NCBI GenBank assembly: GCA_910586755.1 | Contig: CAJUJM010000023.1 | Span: forward strand, 1-40,531 | Reading direction: 5' to 3' | Length of the DNA stretch: 40,531 nt | Origin: an uncultured Lachnospiraceae bacterium | GTDB lineage: Bacteria > Bacillota > Clostridia > Lachnospirales > Lachnospiraceae | Shown here: piece after piece, positions 7,245 to 15,027 of the stretch | Numbering within the stretch: position 1 is the first letter of the stretch | Layout of the letters: each line of letters opens with the position of its first letter | Position numbers and translations under genes: made by a program | The notes under the pieces: model-generated | Told to the model about the DNA's origin: nothing | The model's input: only the letters and a program-made list of their open reading frames with translations | Databases searched by the model: none

Positions 7245-8612
7245 ATGAAATTGAGAAAAATTACTGCATTGACATTGGCAGCAGGTATGGCAGTTTCCAT
7301 GACAGCCTGCGGCGGCAATGAGGCTGCTACAACTACAGCAGCTCCGGCAGCCAAGGAAGAGACTACCACTGCAGCAGCAGGGGACGCAGCAGAGACTGAG
7401 GCTCCGGCAGCAGAGGCAGGAGGGGAGTTAAGCGGAGAGCTGACCGTTTCTGTATGGGATTATGATGCGAACCCGTCTATGTCCAGTATGGTAGACAGCT
7501 ATATGGAAAAGAATCCGGGCGTAACCATTAACGTAATTGACACTTCCGCAGACGAGTACAACAACTCTTTAGGAATCAGCTTATCTGCAGCTCAGCCGGA
7601 TCCGGACGTTATCTTTGTAAAGGATATGGGTTCTATGCTTCAGATGGCAGACAAGAACCAGATTCTGTGCCTGGATGATTTTATTAACAAAGAAGGTTTT
7701 GACTTAGGCGTTTATAAGGGCGTGGCAGAGGAGCTGCAGTACGATGGAAAGACCTATGGACTTCCCTGGCGTTCCGACTGGTACATCCTGTATTACAACA
7801 AGGATCTGTTTGACGCGGCAGGCGTTGAGTATCCGTCCAATGATATGACCTGGGATGAGTACTATGATCTGGCGGCAAAAATGACCTCCGGCGAGGGCAG
7901 CTCAAAGGTTTACGGTACTCACCACCATACCTGGGAAGCTCTTACCAGCGCTTTTGCAGTACAGGACGGCGAGCACACGGTAGTGGCAAAAGACTATTCT
8001 TTCTACAAACCCTGGTATGAGAAGACTCTGTGGCTTCAGGACAATGGTTATATGCAGAGCTATGCAAACTTAAAGACTGCAAACATTCATTATTCTTCTG
8101 TATTTAAGAATCAGCAGTGCGCTATGATGCCTATCGGCACCTACTTTATCGCTACTATGATTCAGTCTCAGAAAGATGGAGAGACCGACTTTAACTGGGG
8201 CATTGCAACCATTCCTCATCCGGAAGGAAAGAGCGGATACACCGTTGGCGCTACCACTCCTTTAGCTATCAGCGCTTACACCGATGTACCGGATCTGGCT
8301 TGGGACTTTATCAAGTATGCTACGTCTGCTGAGGCAGCCGGCCTGCTTGCAAGCTATGGCTCCTTCCCGGCAGTAATGACCGACGAGGCTTTAAATACCA
8401 TTTCCAGTATCGAAGGTTTCCCGGAAGGCGACAGCAACAAGGAAGCTCTGAATTACGTAAACTTTGTATTTGACAGACCTCTTGATCCGGATATTGAAGC
8501 AGTCCGTGTACCTCTCAACGAAGTTCACGAGATGATCATGATCGGTGAGTACACTATTGACGAAGGTATTGAAGAGCTGAATACTCGTGTAGGCGAGATT
8601 AAAGGCTGGTAA
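7245..8612 (+). CDS. Extracellular sugar-binding lipoprotein of a second CUT1 transporter
   Basis: 455 residues with a lipoprotein signal (lipobox MTAC, Cys at about residue 22) and a long Ala/Thr/Glu tether to about residue 60. The mature domain is a family 1 solute-binding protein with motifs such as YGLPWRSDWYILYYNKDLFD and WDEYYDLAAKM. AAGGGAGGA lies 7-15 bases before the ATG. A perfect hairpin with a T-run follows the gene and separates it from the permeases, so the binding protein is expected to be made in excess. Position upstream of a sulfatase suggests a sulfated ligand, which is inference. Confidence 0.93.
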   Translation: MKLRKITALTLAAGMAVSMTACGGNEAATTTAAPAAKEETTTAAAGDAAETEAPAAEAGGELSGELTVSVWDYDANPSMSSMVDSYMEKNPGVTINVIDTSADEYNNSLGISLSAAQPDPDVIFVKDMGSMLQMADKNQILCLDDFINKEGFDLGVYKGVAEELQYDGKTYGLPWRSDWYILYYNKDLFDAAGVEYPSNDMTWDEYYDLAAKMTSGEGSSKVYGTHHHTWEALTSAFAVQDGEHTVVAKDYSFYKPWYEKTLWLQDNGYMQSYANLKTANIHYSSVFKNQQCAMMPIGTYFIATMIQSQKDGETDFNWGIATIPHPEGKSGYTVGATTPLAISAYTDVPDLAWDFIKYATSAEAAGLLASYGSFPAVMTDEALNTISSIEGFPEGDSNKEALNYVNFVFDRPLDPDIEAVRVPLNEVHEMIMIGEYTIDEGIEELNTRVGEIKGW

Positions 8613-8626
8613 TCGATTAGACTGAC

Positions 8627-8666
8627 AAAGGAGCGCTTCAGGAAATATTGTTGAAGCGCTCCTTTT
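8627..8666 (+). terminator. Intra-operon attenuator/terminator between binding protein and permeases
   Basis: AAAGGAGCGCTTCA at 8627-8640 and TGAAGCGCTCCTTT at 8652-8665 are exact reverse complements with an 11-base loop, followed by more T. Partial termination or 3'-end stabilisation would give more binding protein than permease mRNA. Confidence 0.9.
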
Positions 8667-8697
8667 ATACAAAAAAATGGGAATAGGAGGTTATACC

Positions 8698-9591
8698 ATG
8701 ACAGCAAAACAAAAAAGAAAAATCCGTGATAATGCCATCGGATATTCTTTTATCCTTCCGAACCTTATCGGATATTCCATATTTGTTTTCTTGCCCGTAT
8801 GTTTTTCATTTATATTAAGTATTATGAAATGGGATGCATCTCAGGCGCCCATGGAATTTGTGGGTCTTCAGAACTTTACCCAGATTTTTGGCGATAAGCT
8901 ATTTAGAGGCGCATTTATGCACACGGTGTCCTATGCGCTTATGACGGTGCTTCCCACATTAGTGTTATCACTTTTACTGGCAGTGCTTTTAAATTCGAAA
9001 ATTAAAGGAATCCCCTTTTACAGAGCTTCCTTTTTCTTCCCTTATATTACTTCAACCGTAGCCATTGGCGCTGTATGGAATATGCTGTTCCAGCCGGAGT
9101 TTGGTCCGATTAATGAGTTTTTGAAATTTATCGGAATTGCCGATCCGCCCAAGTGGGTAGTAGATGTGGACTGGGCTATGGTAGCGGTTGCCATTGTTAC
9201 GGTTTGGAAATACATGGGCTATTATATGATCGTGTATCTGGCAGCGCTCCAGGGAATTTCCGGCGACCTTTACGAGGCAGCCAGTCTTGACGGCGCCGAC
9301 AGTATTCAGAAGTTCCGTTATATTACGGTGCCTATGCTGACTCCTACCACATTCTTTGTATTGATTATGCTGACCATTCAGTGCTTTAAGGTATTTGACT
9401 TAGTTTACTGTATGACCGGCGGAGGTCCCGGCAATGCCACCAAGACCATTGTAAACTACATTTATGAGAAGGCATTTATTAACTGGGAGTTAGGCCCGGC
9501 AAGCGCTGGCGCTATTGTACTGTTTGCAGTTGTTCTTGTCATCACTCTGATCCAGTTCAGTGGTGAGAAGAAGTGGTCTAAGGATATGTAA
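8698..9591 (+). CDS. CUT1 ABC sugar transporter permease (MalF/UgpA type)
   Basis: 297 residues, six predicted membrane segments, EAA loop YEAASLDGADSIQKFRYITV in the last third, and the family motif TGGGPGNAT before the final segments. AGGAGG at about 8683-8688 supports the ATG at 8698 rather than an in-frame ATG at 8677. It lies downstream of the hairpin at 8627 and 13 bases before the partner permease. It belongs with the binding protein at 7245. Confidence 0.93.
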   Translation: MTAKQKRKIRDNAIGYSFILPNLIGYSIFVFLPVCFSFILSIMKWDASQAPMEFVGLQNFTQIFGDKLFRGAFMHTVSYALMTVLPTLVLSLLLAVLLNSKIKGIPFYRASFFFPYITSTVAIGAVWNMLFQPEFGPINEFLKFIGIADPPKWVVDVDWAMVAVAIVTVWKYMGYYMIVYLAALQGISGDLYEAASLDGADSIQKFRYITVPMLTPTTFFVLIMLTIQCFKVFDLVYCMTGGGPGNATKTIVNYIYEKAFINWELGPASAGAIVLFAVVLVITLIQFSGEKKWSKDM

Positions 9592-9604
9592 AGGAGGAGA
9601 GGAC

Positions 9605-10432
9605 ATGGAAGAGAGAAAAAATATGCAGAAGGCAATCCTTACGGTTTGTTTAATTGCATTATCCATATTTATGCTGATTCCATTTTACTGGATGGTGATT
9701 TCCTCCTTCAAGATGAACAAGGACGTATTCTCCATTCCTATGAAATGGTGGCCGGATAAATTTGAATGGAACAACTATAAGATTATCTGGAAAAAGATCC
9801 CGCTGTTTACTTATTTTATGAATACAGCAAAGCTGACTATCATCACTACCGCCATTCAGCTTTTTACAAGCTGTTTTGCAGCATACGGCTTTACCAAGGC
9901 AAAATTTGTGGGAAGAGACCTGATCTTCCTGATGTATGTAACCACTATTGCCATTCCGTGGCAGGTATATATGATTCCCCAGTTTATCCTGGTTTCCAAA
10001 ATGGGTCTTAATGATACCCACCTGGGACTGATTTTGATGCAGGCATTCTCCGCTTTTGGCGTATTCCTGATCCGACAGTTTTACATCAGTATTCCAAATG
10101 AGCTGTGTGAGGCGGCAAGAATCGACGGACTTAACGAGTACGGCATTTTTGCAAGAGTGGTATTCCCCTTAGGAAAGCCCGCTATGGCTACCCTGGTTAT
10201 TTTCACCTTTACCAATGTGTGGAATGACTTTATGGGTCCCCTGATTTACTTAAAAACAAAAGAGTTAAAGACGGTTCAGCTGGGTATCCGTACCTTTATT
10301 TCCCAGTTTGGCGCAGACTACGCATGGATCATGGCGGAATCCGTATGTTCCCTGATTCCGATTCTTATCGTATTCTTAAGCTGTCAGAGATTCTTCGTAG
10401 AAGGCGTGGCATCCAGCGGTATTAAGGGGTAA
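9605..10432 (+). CDS. CUT1 ABC sugar transporter permease (MalG/UgpE type)
   Basis: 275 residues with six predicted membrane segments and EAA loop CEAARIDGLNEYGIFARVVF. The C-terminus is the usual VEGVASSGIKG. AAGGAGGAG directly before ACATG supports the ATG at 9605; an in-frame ATG at 9560 lies inside the previous gene and has no ribosome site. Five bases separate it from the sulfatase, so transport and desulfation are co-expressed. Confidence 0.93.
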   Translation: MEERKNMQKAILTVCLIALSIFMLIPFYWMVISSFKMNKDVFSIPMKWWPDKFEWNNYKIIWKKIPLFTYFMNTAKLTIITTAIQLFTSCFAAYGFTKAKFVGRDLIFLMYVTTIAIPWQVYMIPQFILVSKMGLNDTHLGLILMQAFSAFGVFLIRQFYISIPNELCEAARIDGLNEYGIFARVVFPLGKPAMATLVIFTFTNVWNDFMGPLIYLKTKELKTVQLGIRTFISQFGADYAWIMAESVCSLIPILIVFLSCQRFFVEGVASSGIKG

Positions 10433-10437
10433 AAATT

Positions 10438-11832
10438 ATGTCAGAAAAGCGGCCGAATTTGTTATATATTTTTGCAGACCAGTGGAGGGCCCACGCCCTG
10501 GGCTATAAAAAAGAGGATCCGGTTGTAACTCCCTGGATGGATCAGTTTTGTGAGGAAAGCGTATGCTTTTCCAATGCTTATAGTACCTTCCCTCTGTGCA
10601 CGCCCCATCGGGGTTCCTTAATGACCGGAAAATATCCTCTGTCCATAGGGCTTTGGACCAACTGTAAAATTGGCCTGGAGGAAAAGATTATGCTAAAGCC
10701 CCAGGAGACCTGCATTGCCAATGTGCTTAAAGAAAACGGCTATGATACCGGATACATCGGCAAATGGCACCTGGATGCATCAGAGCTTAATTTTACCTCT
10801 TCTCCCAAATCCGGGGCAAAAGAATGGGATGCATATACTCCGCCGGGAGAACGGCGTCAGGGGTTTGATTACTGGCTCTCCTATGGAGCTTGCGATGAGC
10901 ATCTGGATCCTCATTACTGGCAGGATACCCCGGAGCAGATCCGCCCCGGCAAGTGGTCTCCGGAGTTTGAGACTGATAAGGCTTTGGAATATATGACTGC
11001 CCATAAGGATTCGGATAAGCCTTTTGCTCTGTTTGTCTCCTGGAATCCGCCTCACCTTCCCTATGAGCTGGTGCCGGAGGAATATTATGAGAAGTTTAAA
11101 GACACGGATGTATGCTGGCGTCCCAACGTACCCGAAGAGATGCGTACGCCGGAAATGGAAGTAAAAGCCCGGCAGTATTTTGCGGCGGTTTATGGGCTGG
11201 ACATCCAGTTTGGCCGGATTTATGAGTATTTGAAGGAAAACGGCCTGGAGGAAAATACTCTGGTGGTACTGTCTGCCGACCATGGGGAGATGATGGGATC
11301 TCATGGGAAGATGAGCAAAAATATCTGGTATGAGGAATCCATACATATTCCTTTGATGATGCGGCAGAAGGGACGGCTGACTCCCGGGGAAAATACAGAA
11401 TTGTTTGCCAGCCCGGATCACATGCCTACTCTGCTGCAACTTTTAGATGTTCCGGTTCCGGATACCTGCCAGGGATTTGGACACGGCAGGGCCATGGCAG
11501 GGCTGCCCTCAGAAGATGCGCCAAAAGATATGTTTTTGTGCTCCTATCCGGGAGGCGCGGACCTGGTAGCAACCTTTTCCAAATTGGGACTGAGCCATAA
11601 AGCTTACGGATGGCGCGGAATTAAAACAGACAGATACACATATGTGTGTTATAATGGGTATGAGCCCGGGGAAGAGCTTCATGAATGGCTTTATGACTGC
11701 AGGGAGGATTACTATGAGTTAAGCCCGAGAGAGATAGAGGCTGACTGCAGGGACGAAATGATCCTCCATTTCAGAAGGCGTTTAAGGGAATATTTAGATC
11801 AGATTGGAGATCCGTTTCTGTTTGAGCGTTAA
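10438..11832 (+). CDS. Cysteine-type sulfatase (arylsulfatase A family), apparently cytoplasmic
   Basis: 464 residues. Near the N-terminus IFADQWRAHALGY carries the first metal-binding Asp; LCTPHRGSLMTGKYP is the sulfatase signature with Cys54 in C-x-P-x-R, the residue converted to formylglycine; GKWHLD and SADHGEMMGSHG provide further active-site residues. It hydrolyses sulfate esters, here presumably of a sugar delivered by the transporter encoded just upstream. There is no signal peptide, so desulfation would be intracellular. Activity needs a maturase; anaerobes use the radical-SAM anSME, and none is encoded in this window. The start has GGGG about nine bases upstream. The exact substrate and sulfatase subfamily cannot be read from the sequence. 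Confidence 0.92.
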   Translation: MSEKRPNLLYIFADQWRAHALGYKKEDPVVTPWMDQFCEESVCFSNAYSTFPLCTPHRGSLMTGKYPLSIGLWTNCKIGLEEKIMLKPQETCIANVLKENGYDTGYIGKWHLDASELNFTSSPKSGAKEWDAYTPPGERRQGFDYWLSYGACDEHLDPHYWQDTPEQIRPGKWSPEFETDKALEYMTAHKDSDKPFALFVSWNPPHLPYELVPEEYYEKFKDTDVCWRPNVPEEMRTPEMEVKARQYFAAVYGLDIQFGRIYEYLKENGLEENTLVVLSADHGEMMGSHGKMSKNIWYEESIHIPLMMRQKGRLTPGENTELFASPDHMPTLLQLLDVPVPDTCQGFGHGRAMAGLPSEDAPKDMFLCSYPGGADLVATFSKLGLSHKAYGWRGIKTDRYTYVCYNGYEPGEELHEWLYDCREDYYELSPREIEADCRDEMILHFRRRLREYLDQIGDPFLFER

Positions 11833-11895
11833 CGAAAAGGGGAAGAGCTGTCCGGTCTTTTCATTGGGCATACGATATCAGGAGGAAAAGACGCC

Positions 11896-12378
11896 ATGAG
11901 CATGGAAGGAATATTTGAAGAGATTGGCAGAACCATTGCAGGGAAAGGCCGGGCGGCCGCTGAGAAAGCAAAGGAGCTTACAGAGCTTGTCCAGCTTCGG
12001 ACTCAGCTGGCGGCAGAGAAAAGCCGTATTCGGGAACTCTATGCTGCTTTAGGAAAGTGGTACTATGAAAAGGAAAAAGGAAGCGTTCAGGGAGAGAATG
12101 TCCGTCCGGAGGATGAGCTGATTCACGGAATTGAGGTGCTGCAGGCCAGGATGAAAAAGCTGGAGGAGGCGATTGCCCGGCTGGAGGAAGCCGGAAGCTG
12201 CCCGGGCTGCGGCGCCAGGATTCCCAGAGATTCTTCCTTCTGCCCAAACTGCGGAGCTAAGGTAAAGAGAGAGCAGGAGGCAGAGGAACCAGGCTCTGCG
12301 GATATTTTAGACCTTCCCAGTCTGGAAGACCCTGAGTTGGCTGAAGAGGCTGATGAGGAAGGGATTTTTCAGGAATAA
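11896..12378 (+). CDS. Zinc-ribbon protein with coiled-coil N-terminus, function unknown
   Basis: 160 residues. Residues 1-100 are charged and helical, with a likely coiled coil (alternating Glu/Lys/Ala/Leu). Residues 102-119 form a zinc ribbon, CPGC and CPNC separated by ten residues (Cys102, Cys105, Cys116, Cys119). The tail is acidic. AGGAGG lies about ten bases before the ATG. It follows the sulfatase by 63 bases and is closed by a strong terminator, so it may be the last gene of that transcript, although its role is probably unrelated to sugar use. Similar small zinc-ribbon proteins are common in Clostridia and uncharacterised. Confidence 0.8.
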   Translation: MSMEGIFEEIGRTIAGKGRAAAEKAKELTELVQLRTQLAAEKSRIRELYAALGKWYYEKEKGSVQGENVRPEDELIHGIEVLQARMKKLEEAIARLEEAGSCPGCGARIPRDSSFCPNCGAKVKREQEAEEPGSADILDLPSLEDPELAEEADEEGIFQE

Positions 12379-12394
12379 ATTTTACAAAGTGTAA

Positions 12395-12442
12395 ACAAAA
12401 GCAGAGAATGACGCTCAATCAGGGGCAATTCTCTGCTTTTGT
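12395..12442. terminator. Bidirectional terminator between convergent genes
   Basis: ACAAAAGCAGAGAAT at 12395-12409 pairs exactly with ATTCTCTGCTTTTGT at 12428-12442. A/T-rich ends on both sides allow it to serve the plus-strand zinc-ribbon gene and the minus-strand gene ending at 12482. Confidence 0.88.
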
Positions 12443-12481
12443 TAATAATAGAAACTTTACAAAATTAACAATACTTTTAGT

Positions 12482-12991
12482 CTAACCGAAAAGCACCCCT
12501 AAGACCCCATAAGACAGGATTGACATAATTACAGTGGCAATAAAAATTCCAAGAAGAATTGCAGGGAAGGATTTGCGGATCTTCATATGGAGCAGGGAAG
12601 CGATAAGAGCCCCGGTCCAGGCCCCGGTTCCGGGAAGGGGAATGCCTACAAAGAGTACCAGGCCCCAGAATTCATACCGTTCAATCTGTTCTTTTTTGCC
12701 CATAGCCTTGCGTTTCAGCCACAGGGCAATAGGGCGAAATAGCTTTACCGTCTCCATCCACTCCAGAATCTTGTTGATTAACAGAAGAATAAAAGGGATG
12801 GGGAGAATGTTTCCGATAATACAAAGAGGGATGGCCGTAAGGATGGGAACATTTAAAAGGGCCGGGGATGCCGCCAAAAGACCGCCTCGGAGTTCCAAAA
12901 TGGGAATCATGGAGATAATAAAAATAATGCCTTCTTTTGCAATCACATCGGACAGGCTGGATGTAAACCATTGTACAAGAGCGTCTACCAT
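12482..12991 (-). CDS. Small integral membrane protein, COG2426 / putative small multidrug export family
   Basis: 169 residues with about four hydrophobic segments. Conserved features of the COG2426 (Sm_multidrug_ex) family are visible: PILELRGGLLAAS in the first third, a Lys/Arg-rich cytoplasmic loop (WLKRKAMGKKEQIERYEFWG) and the glycine-rich loop VGIPLPGTGAWTGALIASLL. The multidrug export label is historical; the true substrate is unknown. It has its own promoter at 13031-13059 and stands alone. A GAGGATA ribosome site lies about eleven bases upstream of the ATG, slightly long. Confidence 0.85.
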   Translation of the reverse strand: MVDALVQWFTSSLSDVIAKEGIIFIISMIPILELRGGLLAASPALLNVPILTAIPLCIIGNILPIPFILLLINKILEWMETVKLFRPIALWLKRKAMGKKEQIERYEFWGLVLFVGIPLPGTGAWTGALIASLLHMKIRKSFPAILLGIFIATVIMSILSYGVLGVLFG

Positions 12992-13030
12992 AAGTAAAAT
13001 ATCCTCATTTCTAAAGAATTAGTCTTTTCT

Positions 13031-13059
13031 ATCATACATGGAATCGGATGGAAGTTCAA
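13031..13059 (-). promoter_or_regulatory. Sigma-A promoter for the COG2426 gene
   Basis: On the minus strand TTGAAC (13059-13054) and TATGAT (13036-13031) are separated by 17 bases, about 40 bases upstream of the ATG at 12991. Confidence 0.8.
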
Positions 13060-13080
13060 CCGGAAAATAAAGAAAATCTG

Positions 13081-13124
13081 AAAATGGCTATTACACAAAA
13101 ACAGGTGTAACAGTCATTTTTTAT
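13081..13124 (+). terminator. Orphan terminator-like hairpin in a divergent intergenic region
   Basis: AAAATGGCTATTACAC at 13081-13096 pairs with GTGTAACAGTCATTTT at 13105-13120 (14 of 16 positions Watson-Crick, one more as wobble), followed by TTATTT. It is oriented to stop plus-strand transcription, yet the nearest upstream gene is on the minus strand. It could insulate the operon at 13324 or end an unannotated short RNA. Confidence 0.55.
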
Positions 13125-13213
13125 TTGTGTAAAATCACAGGAGAAAGCTCTAATATAGCAATAATGTGTAAAAAACGCACTATAAACAATGAGAAAACAG
13201 CAAAAATGTAGGA

Positions 13214-13219
13214 TATAAT
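13214..13219 (+). promoter_or_regulatory. Probable -10 box of the uronide-locus operon, weak -35
   Basis: TATAAT at 13214-13219 lies 105 bases before the first permease. At 17 bases spacing the -35 is GAGAAA, a poor match, which suggests activator dependence. TGTGTAAAA repeats at 13126 and 13165 upstream are possible sites for the AraC regulator encoded in the operon. Between 13060 and 13226 I see no coding sequence. Confidence 0.5.
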
Positions 13220-13226
13220 AATAACA

Positions 13227-13298
13227 GTTCAGACGACGGGGAATTTGACAGGGATTTTGATGTCAAGCTTGCTTGTAAGTCAAAATCCCTGTCTGAAC
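13227..13298 (+). other. Large structured 5' leader hairpin before the permease genes
   Basis: GACAGGGATTTTGA at 13247-13260 and TCAAAATCCCTGTC at 13280-13293 are exact complements with a 19-base loop. An outer GTTCA (13227-13231) can pair with TGAAC (13294-13298) across a 15-base bulge. The structure lies between the -10 box and the ribosome site at about 13309. No T-run follows, so it is not an obvious terminator; mRNA stability or translational control is possible. Confidence 0.75.
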
Positions 13299-13323
13299 AA
13301 TTGTATGCAAGGAGGAATGAGAT

Positions 13324-14199
13324 ATGAAATCATTAGAACGAAAGCTTTTCCCGTATTTGATGCTGCTTCCTATGGTGATTATCTTCGGGGTGTTCCTGTT
13401 TTATCCGGCCTTAAACGGATTCAAGATTTCCTTTATGAAATGGGACGGAGTCGGGCCTCAGGAATTCATCGGAGTGAAAAACTATACCAAGCTCTTAGGG
13501 GACAAAACGTTTTGGCGCGCTTTTACCCGGACCATTGCTTTTACAGCAATGGCAGTGCCGGGAATCTATGTAGCCGCCATGGGGCTGGCTCTGGTGCTGA
13601 CCAGAGAAGTGAAGGGAAGCAATTTTTTTCGGGCAGTGTTTTATTGGCCCACAATGATTTCCAGCATTGTAGTAGGCTTGTCCTGGAGATTCTTATTAGG
13701 CGAGGATTTCGGCGTTATCAACTATGTGCTCACCATTTTAGGAAAATCTCCGGTAAAATGGCTCACCGATCCCAGGGCGGCTATGGGAGTGGTGGTGTTT
13801 GTCACGGTGTGGAGTCTGGCCGGTTATTATATGGTGATGTTTGTGGCCGGGATCAAGGCGATTTCCCAGGATTATTATGAGGCGGCCCAGATTGACGGGG
13901 CCACTTTCTGGCAGCAGTTCTGGTACATTACCCTTCCTTTATTAAAAGCAACCAGCCTGCTGGTATTGGTACTCTCCACTGTAACGGTAATCAAGACCTA
14001 TCCTCTGGTATTTGCTTTAACCAAGGGCGGCCCGGCAGGGGCCACCAAGTTTATGGTACAGGTTATTCAGGAAACCGGTTTTGAGAAGAGCAAGATGGGA
14101 TATGCCTGCGCTATGGCCATGATATTGTTTGCAGTACTTGCGATCCTTACCATGGCACAATTTAAGCTAAACAAAGGAGGAAACCGGAATGAAAACTAA
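13324..14199 (+). CDS. CUT1 ABC sugar transporter permease (MalF/UgpA type)
   Basis: 291 residues, six predicted membrane segments, EAA loop YEAAQIDGATFWQQFWYITL and the motif TKGGPAGAT. AAGGAGGAATGAG precedes the ATG. Unusually for CUT1 operons, no binding-protein gene comes first; the likely partner is the lipoprotein at 19641, about 6 kb downstream in the same locus. It overlaps the next permease by 11 bases. It lies in the operon with the 838-residue enzyme and GH105, so the cargo is probably a uronic-acid oligosaccharide. Confidence 0.93.
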   Translation: MKSLERKLFPYLMLLPMVIIFGVFLFYPALNGFKISFMKWDGVGPQEFIGVKNYTKLLGDKTFWRAFTRTIAFTAMAVPGIYVAAMGLALVLTREVKGSNFFRAVFYWPTMISSIVVGLSWRFLLGEDFGVINYVLTILGKSPVKWLTDPRAAMGVVVFVTVWSLAGYYMVMFVAGIKAISQDYYEAAQIDGATFWQQFWYITLPLLKATSLLVLVLSTVTVIKTYPLVFALTKGGPAGATKFMVQVIQETGFEKSKMGYACAMAMILFAVLAILTMAQFKLNKGGNRNEN

Positions 14200-15013
14200 A
14201 AAATTGGCCCGGGCCGGATTATACTTGCTTTTGGCAGTGCTGTGTTTTATTTTCCTGATGCCTATCGTATGGGTAGTATTTTCTTCCTTTAAGCCGGCGG
14301 GAGAACTGTTTGCCTGGCCGCCTTCTTTAATCGGGGAGAATCCCGGCCTGGATAACTATATTTTAGCCCTGGAAGAAGGAGACTTTGTCCGCTACTTCGT
14401 CAATACCGTAATGGTTTCCCTGGTGGCAACCCTGCTGACTGTGGTAGTAAATGTAATGGCGGGATACGTATTTGCCAAATACCGTTTTAAAGGTGAAAAG
14501 CTTTTATTTGGAATGGTAATGGTCACCTTGATGATTCCTCTGGAAGTTATTATGATCCCGATTTTTAAGGTAATTGTAGCAACGAATTTGTATGACAGCC
14601 TGTGGGGACTGATTATCCCGGCAGTGGCGTCTCCCACAGCGGTATTTTTGGTTCGCCAGTATTACGTTCCCATTCCCAATGAGCTGATGGAGGCGGCCCG
14701 GATCGACGGGGCTTCTGAGCTGCAGATTTTCTTAAGAGTGATGCTGCCCCTGGCCAAGCCGGTGGTTTCCGTACTCTGCATTTTTTCCTTTATGTGGAGA
14801 TGGAACGACTATCTGTGGCCCAAACTGGTAATTAACAACAAGAGAAACTATACCCTTCAGCTGGCGCTTGCCAACTTTTCCGGCGAGTATTCGGTAGACT
14901 GGAACAGTTTGTTAGCCATGTCTGTTATTTCCATGATTCCGGTGCTGATTGTATTTGTAACCCTGCAAAAATATATCATCGGCGGAATGACAGCCGGAGG
15001 CGTAAAAGGTTAA
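14189..15013 (+). CDS. CUT1 ABC sugar transporter permease (MalG/UgpE type)
   Basis: 274 residues with six predicted membrane segments, EAA loop MEAARIDGASELQIFLRVML and the ending IGGMTAGGVKG. AAAGGAGGAAACCGGA provides the ribosome site inside the end of the preceding gene. Fourteen bases separate it from the 838-residue enzyme gene. It forms the permease pair with the 13324 product. Confidence 0.93.
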   Translation: MKTKKLARAGLYLLLAVLCFIFLMPIVWVVFSSFKPAGELFAWPPSLIGENPGLDNYILALEEGDFVRYFVNTVMVSLVATLLTVVVNVMAGYVFAKYRFKGEKLLFGMVMVTLMIPLEVIMIPIFKVIVATNLYDSLWGLIIPAVASPTAVFLVRQYYVPIPNELMEAARIDGASELQIFLRVMLPLAKPVVSVLCIFSFMWRWNDYLWPKLVINNKRNYTLQLALANFSGEYSVDWNSLLAMSVISMIPVLIVFVTLQKYIIGGMTAGGVKG

Positions 15014-15027
15014 GAGGAGGAACCCAT

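Noticed and set aside
10780..11439. 219-residue minus-strand open frame within the sulfatase gene
   Set aside because: It lies wholly opposite the sulfatase catalytic region, has no start context and no recognisable domain.
12534..13022. 162-residue plus-strand open frame antisense to the COG2426 gene
   Set aside because: It is rich in Arg/Lys/Ile with no family resemblance, has no ribosome site, and mirrors a well-supported membrane protein on the other strand.
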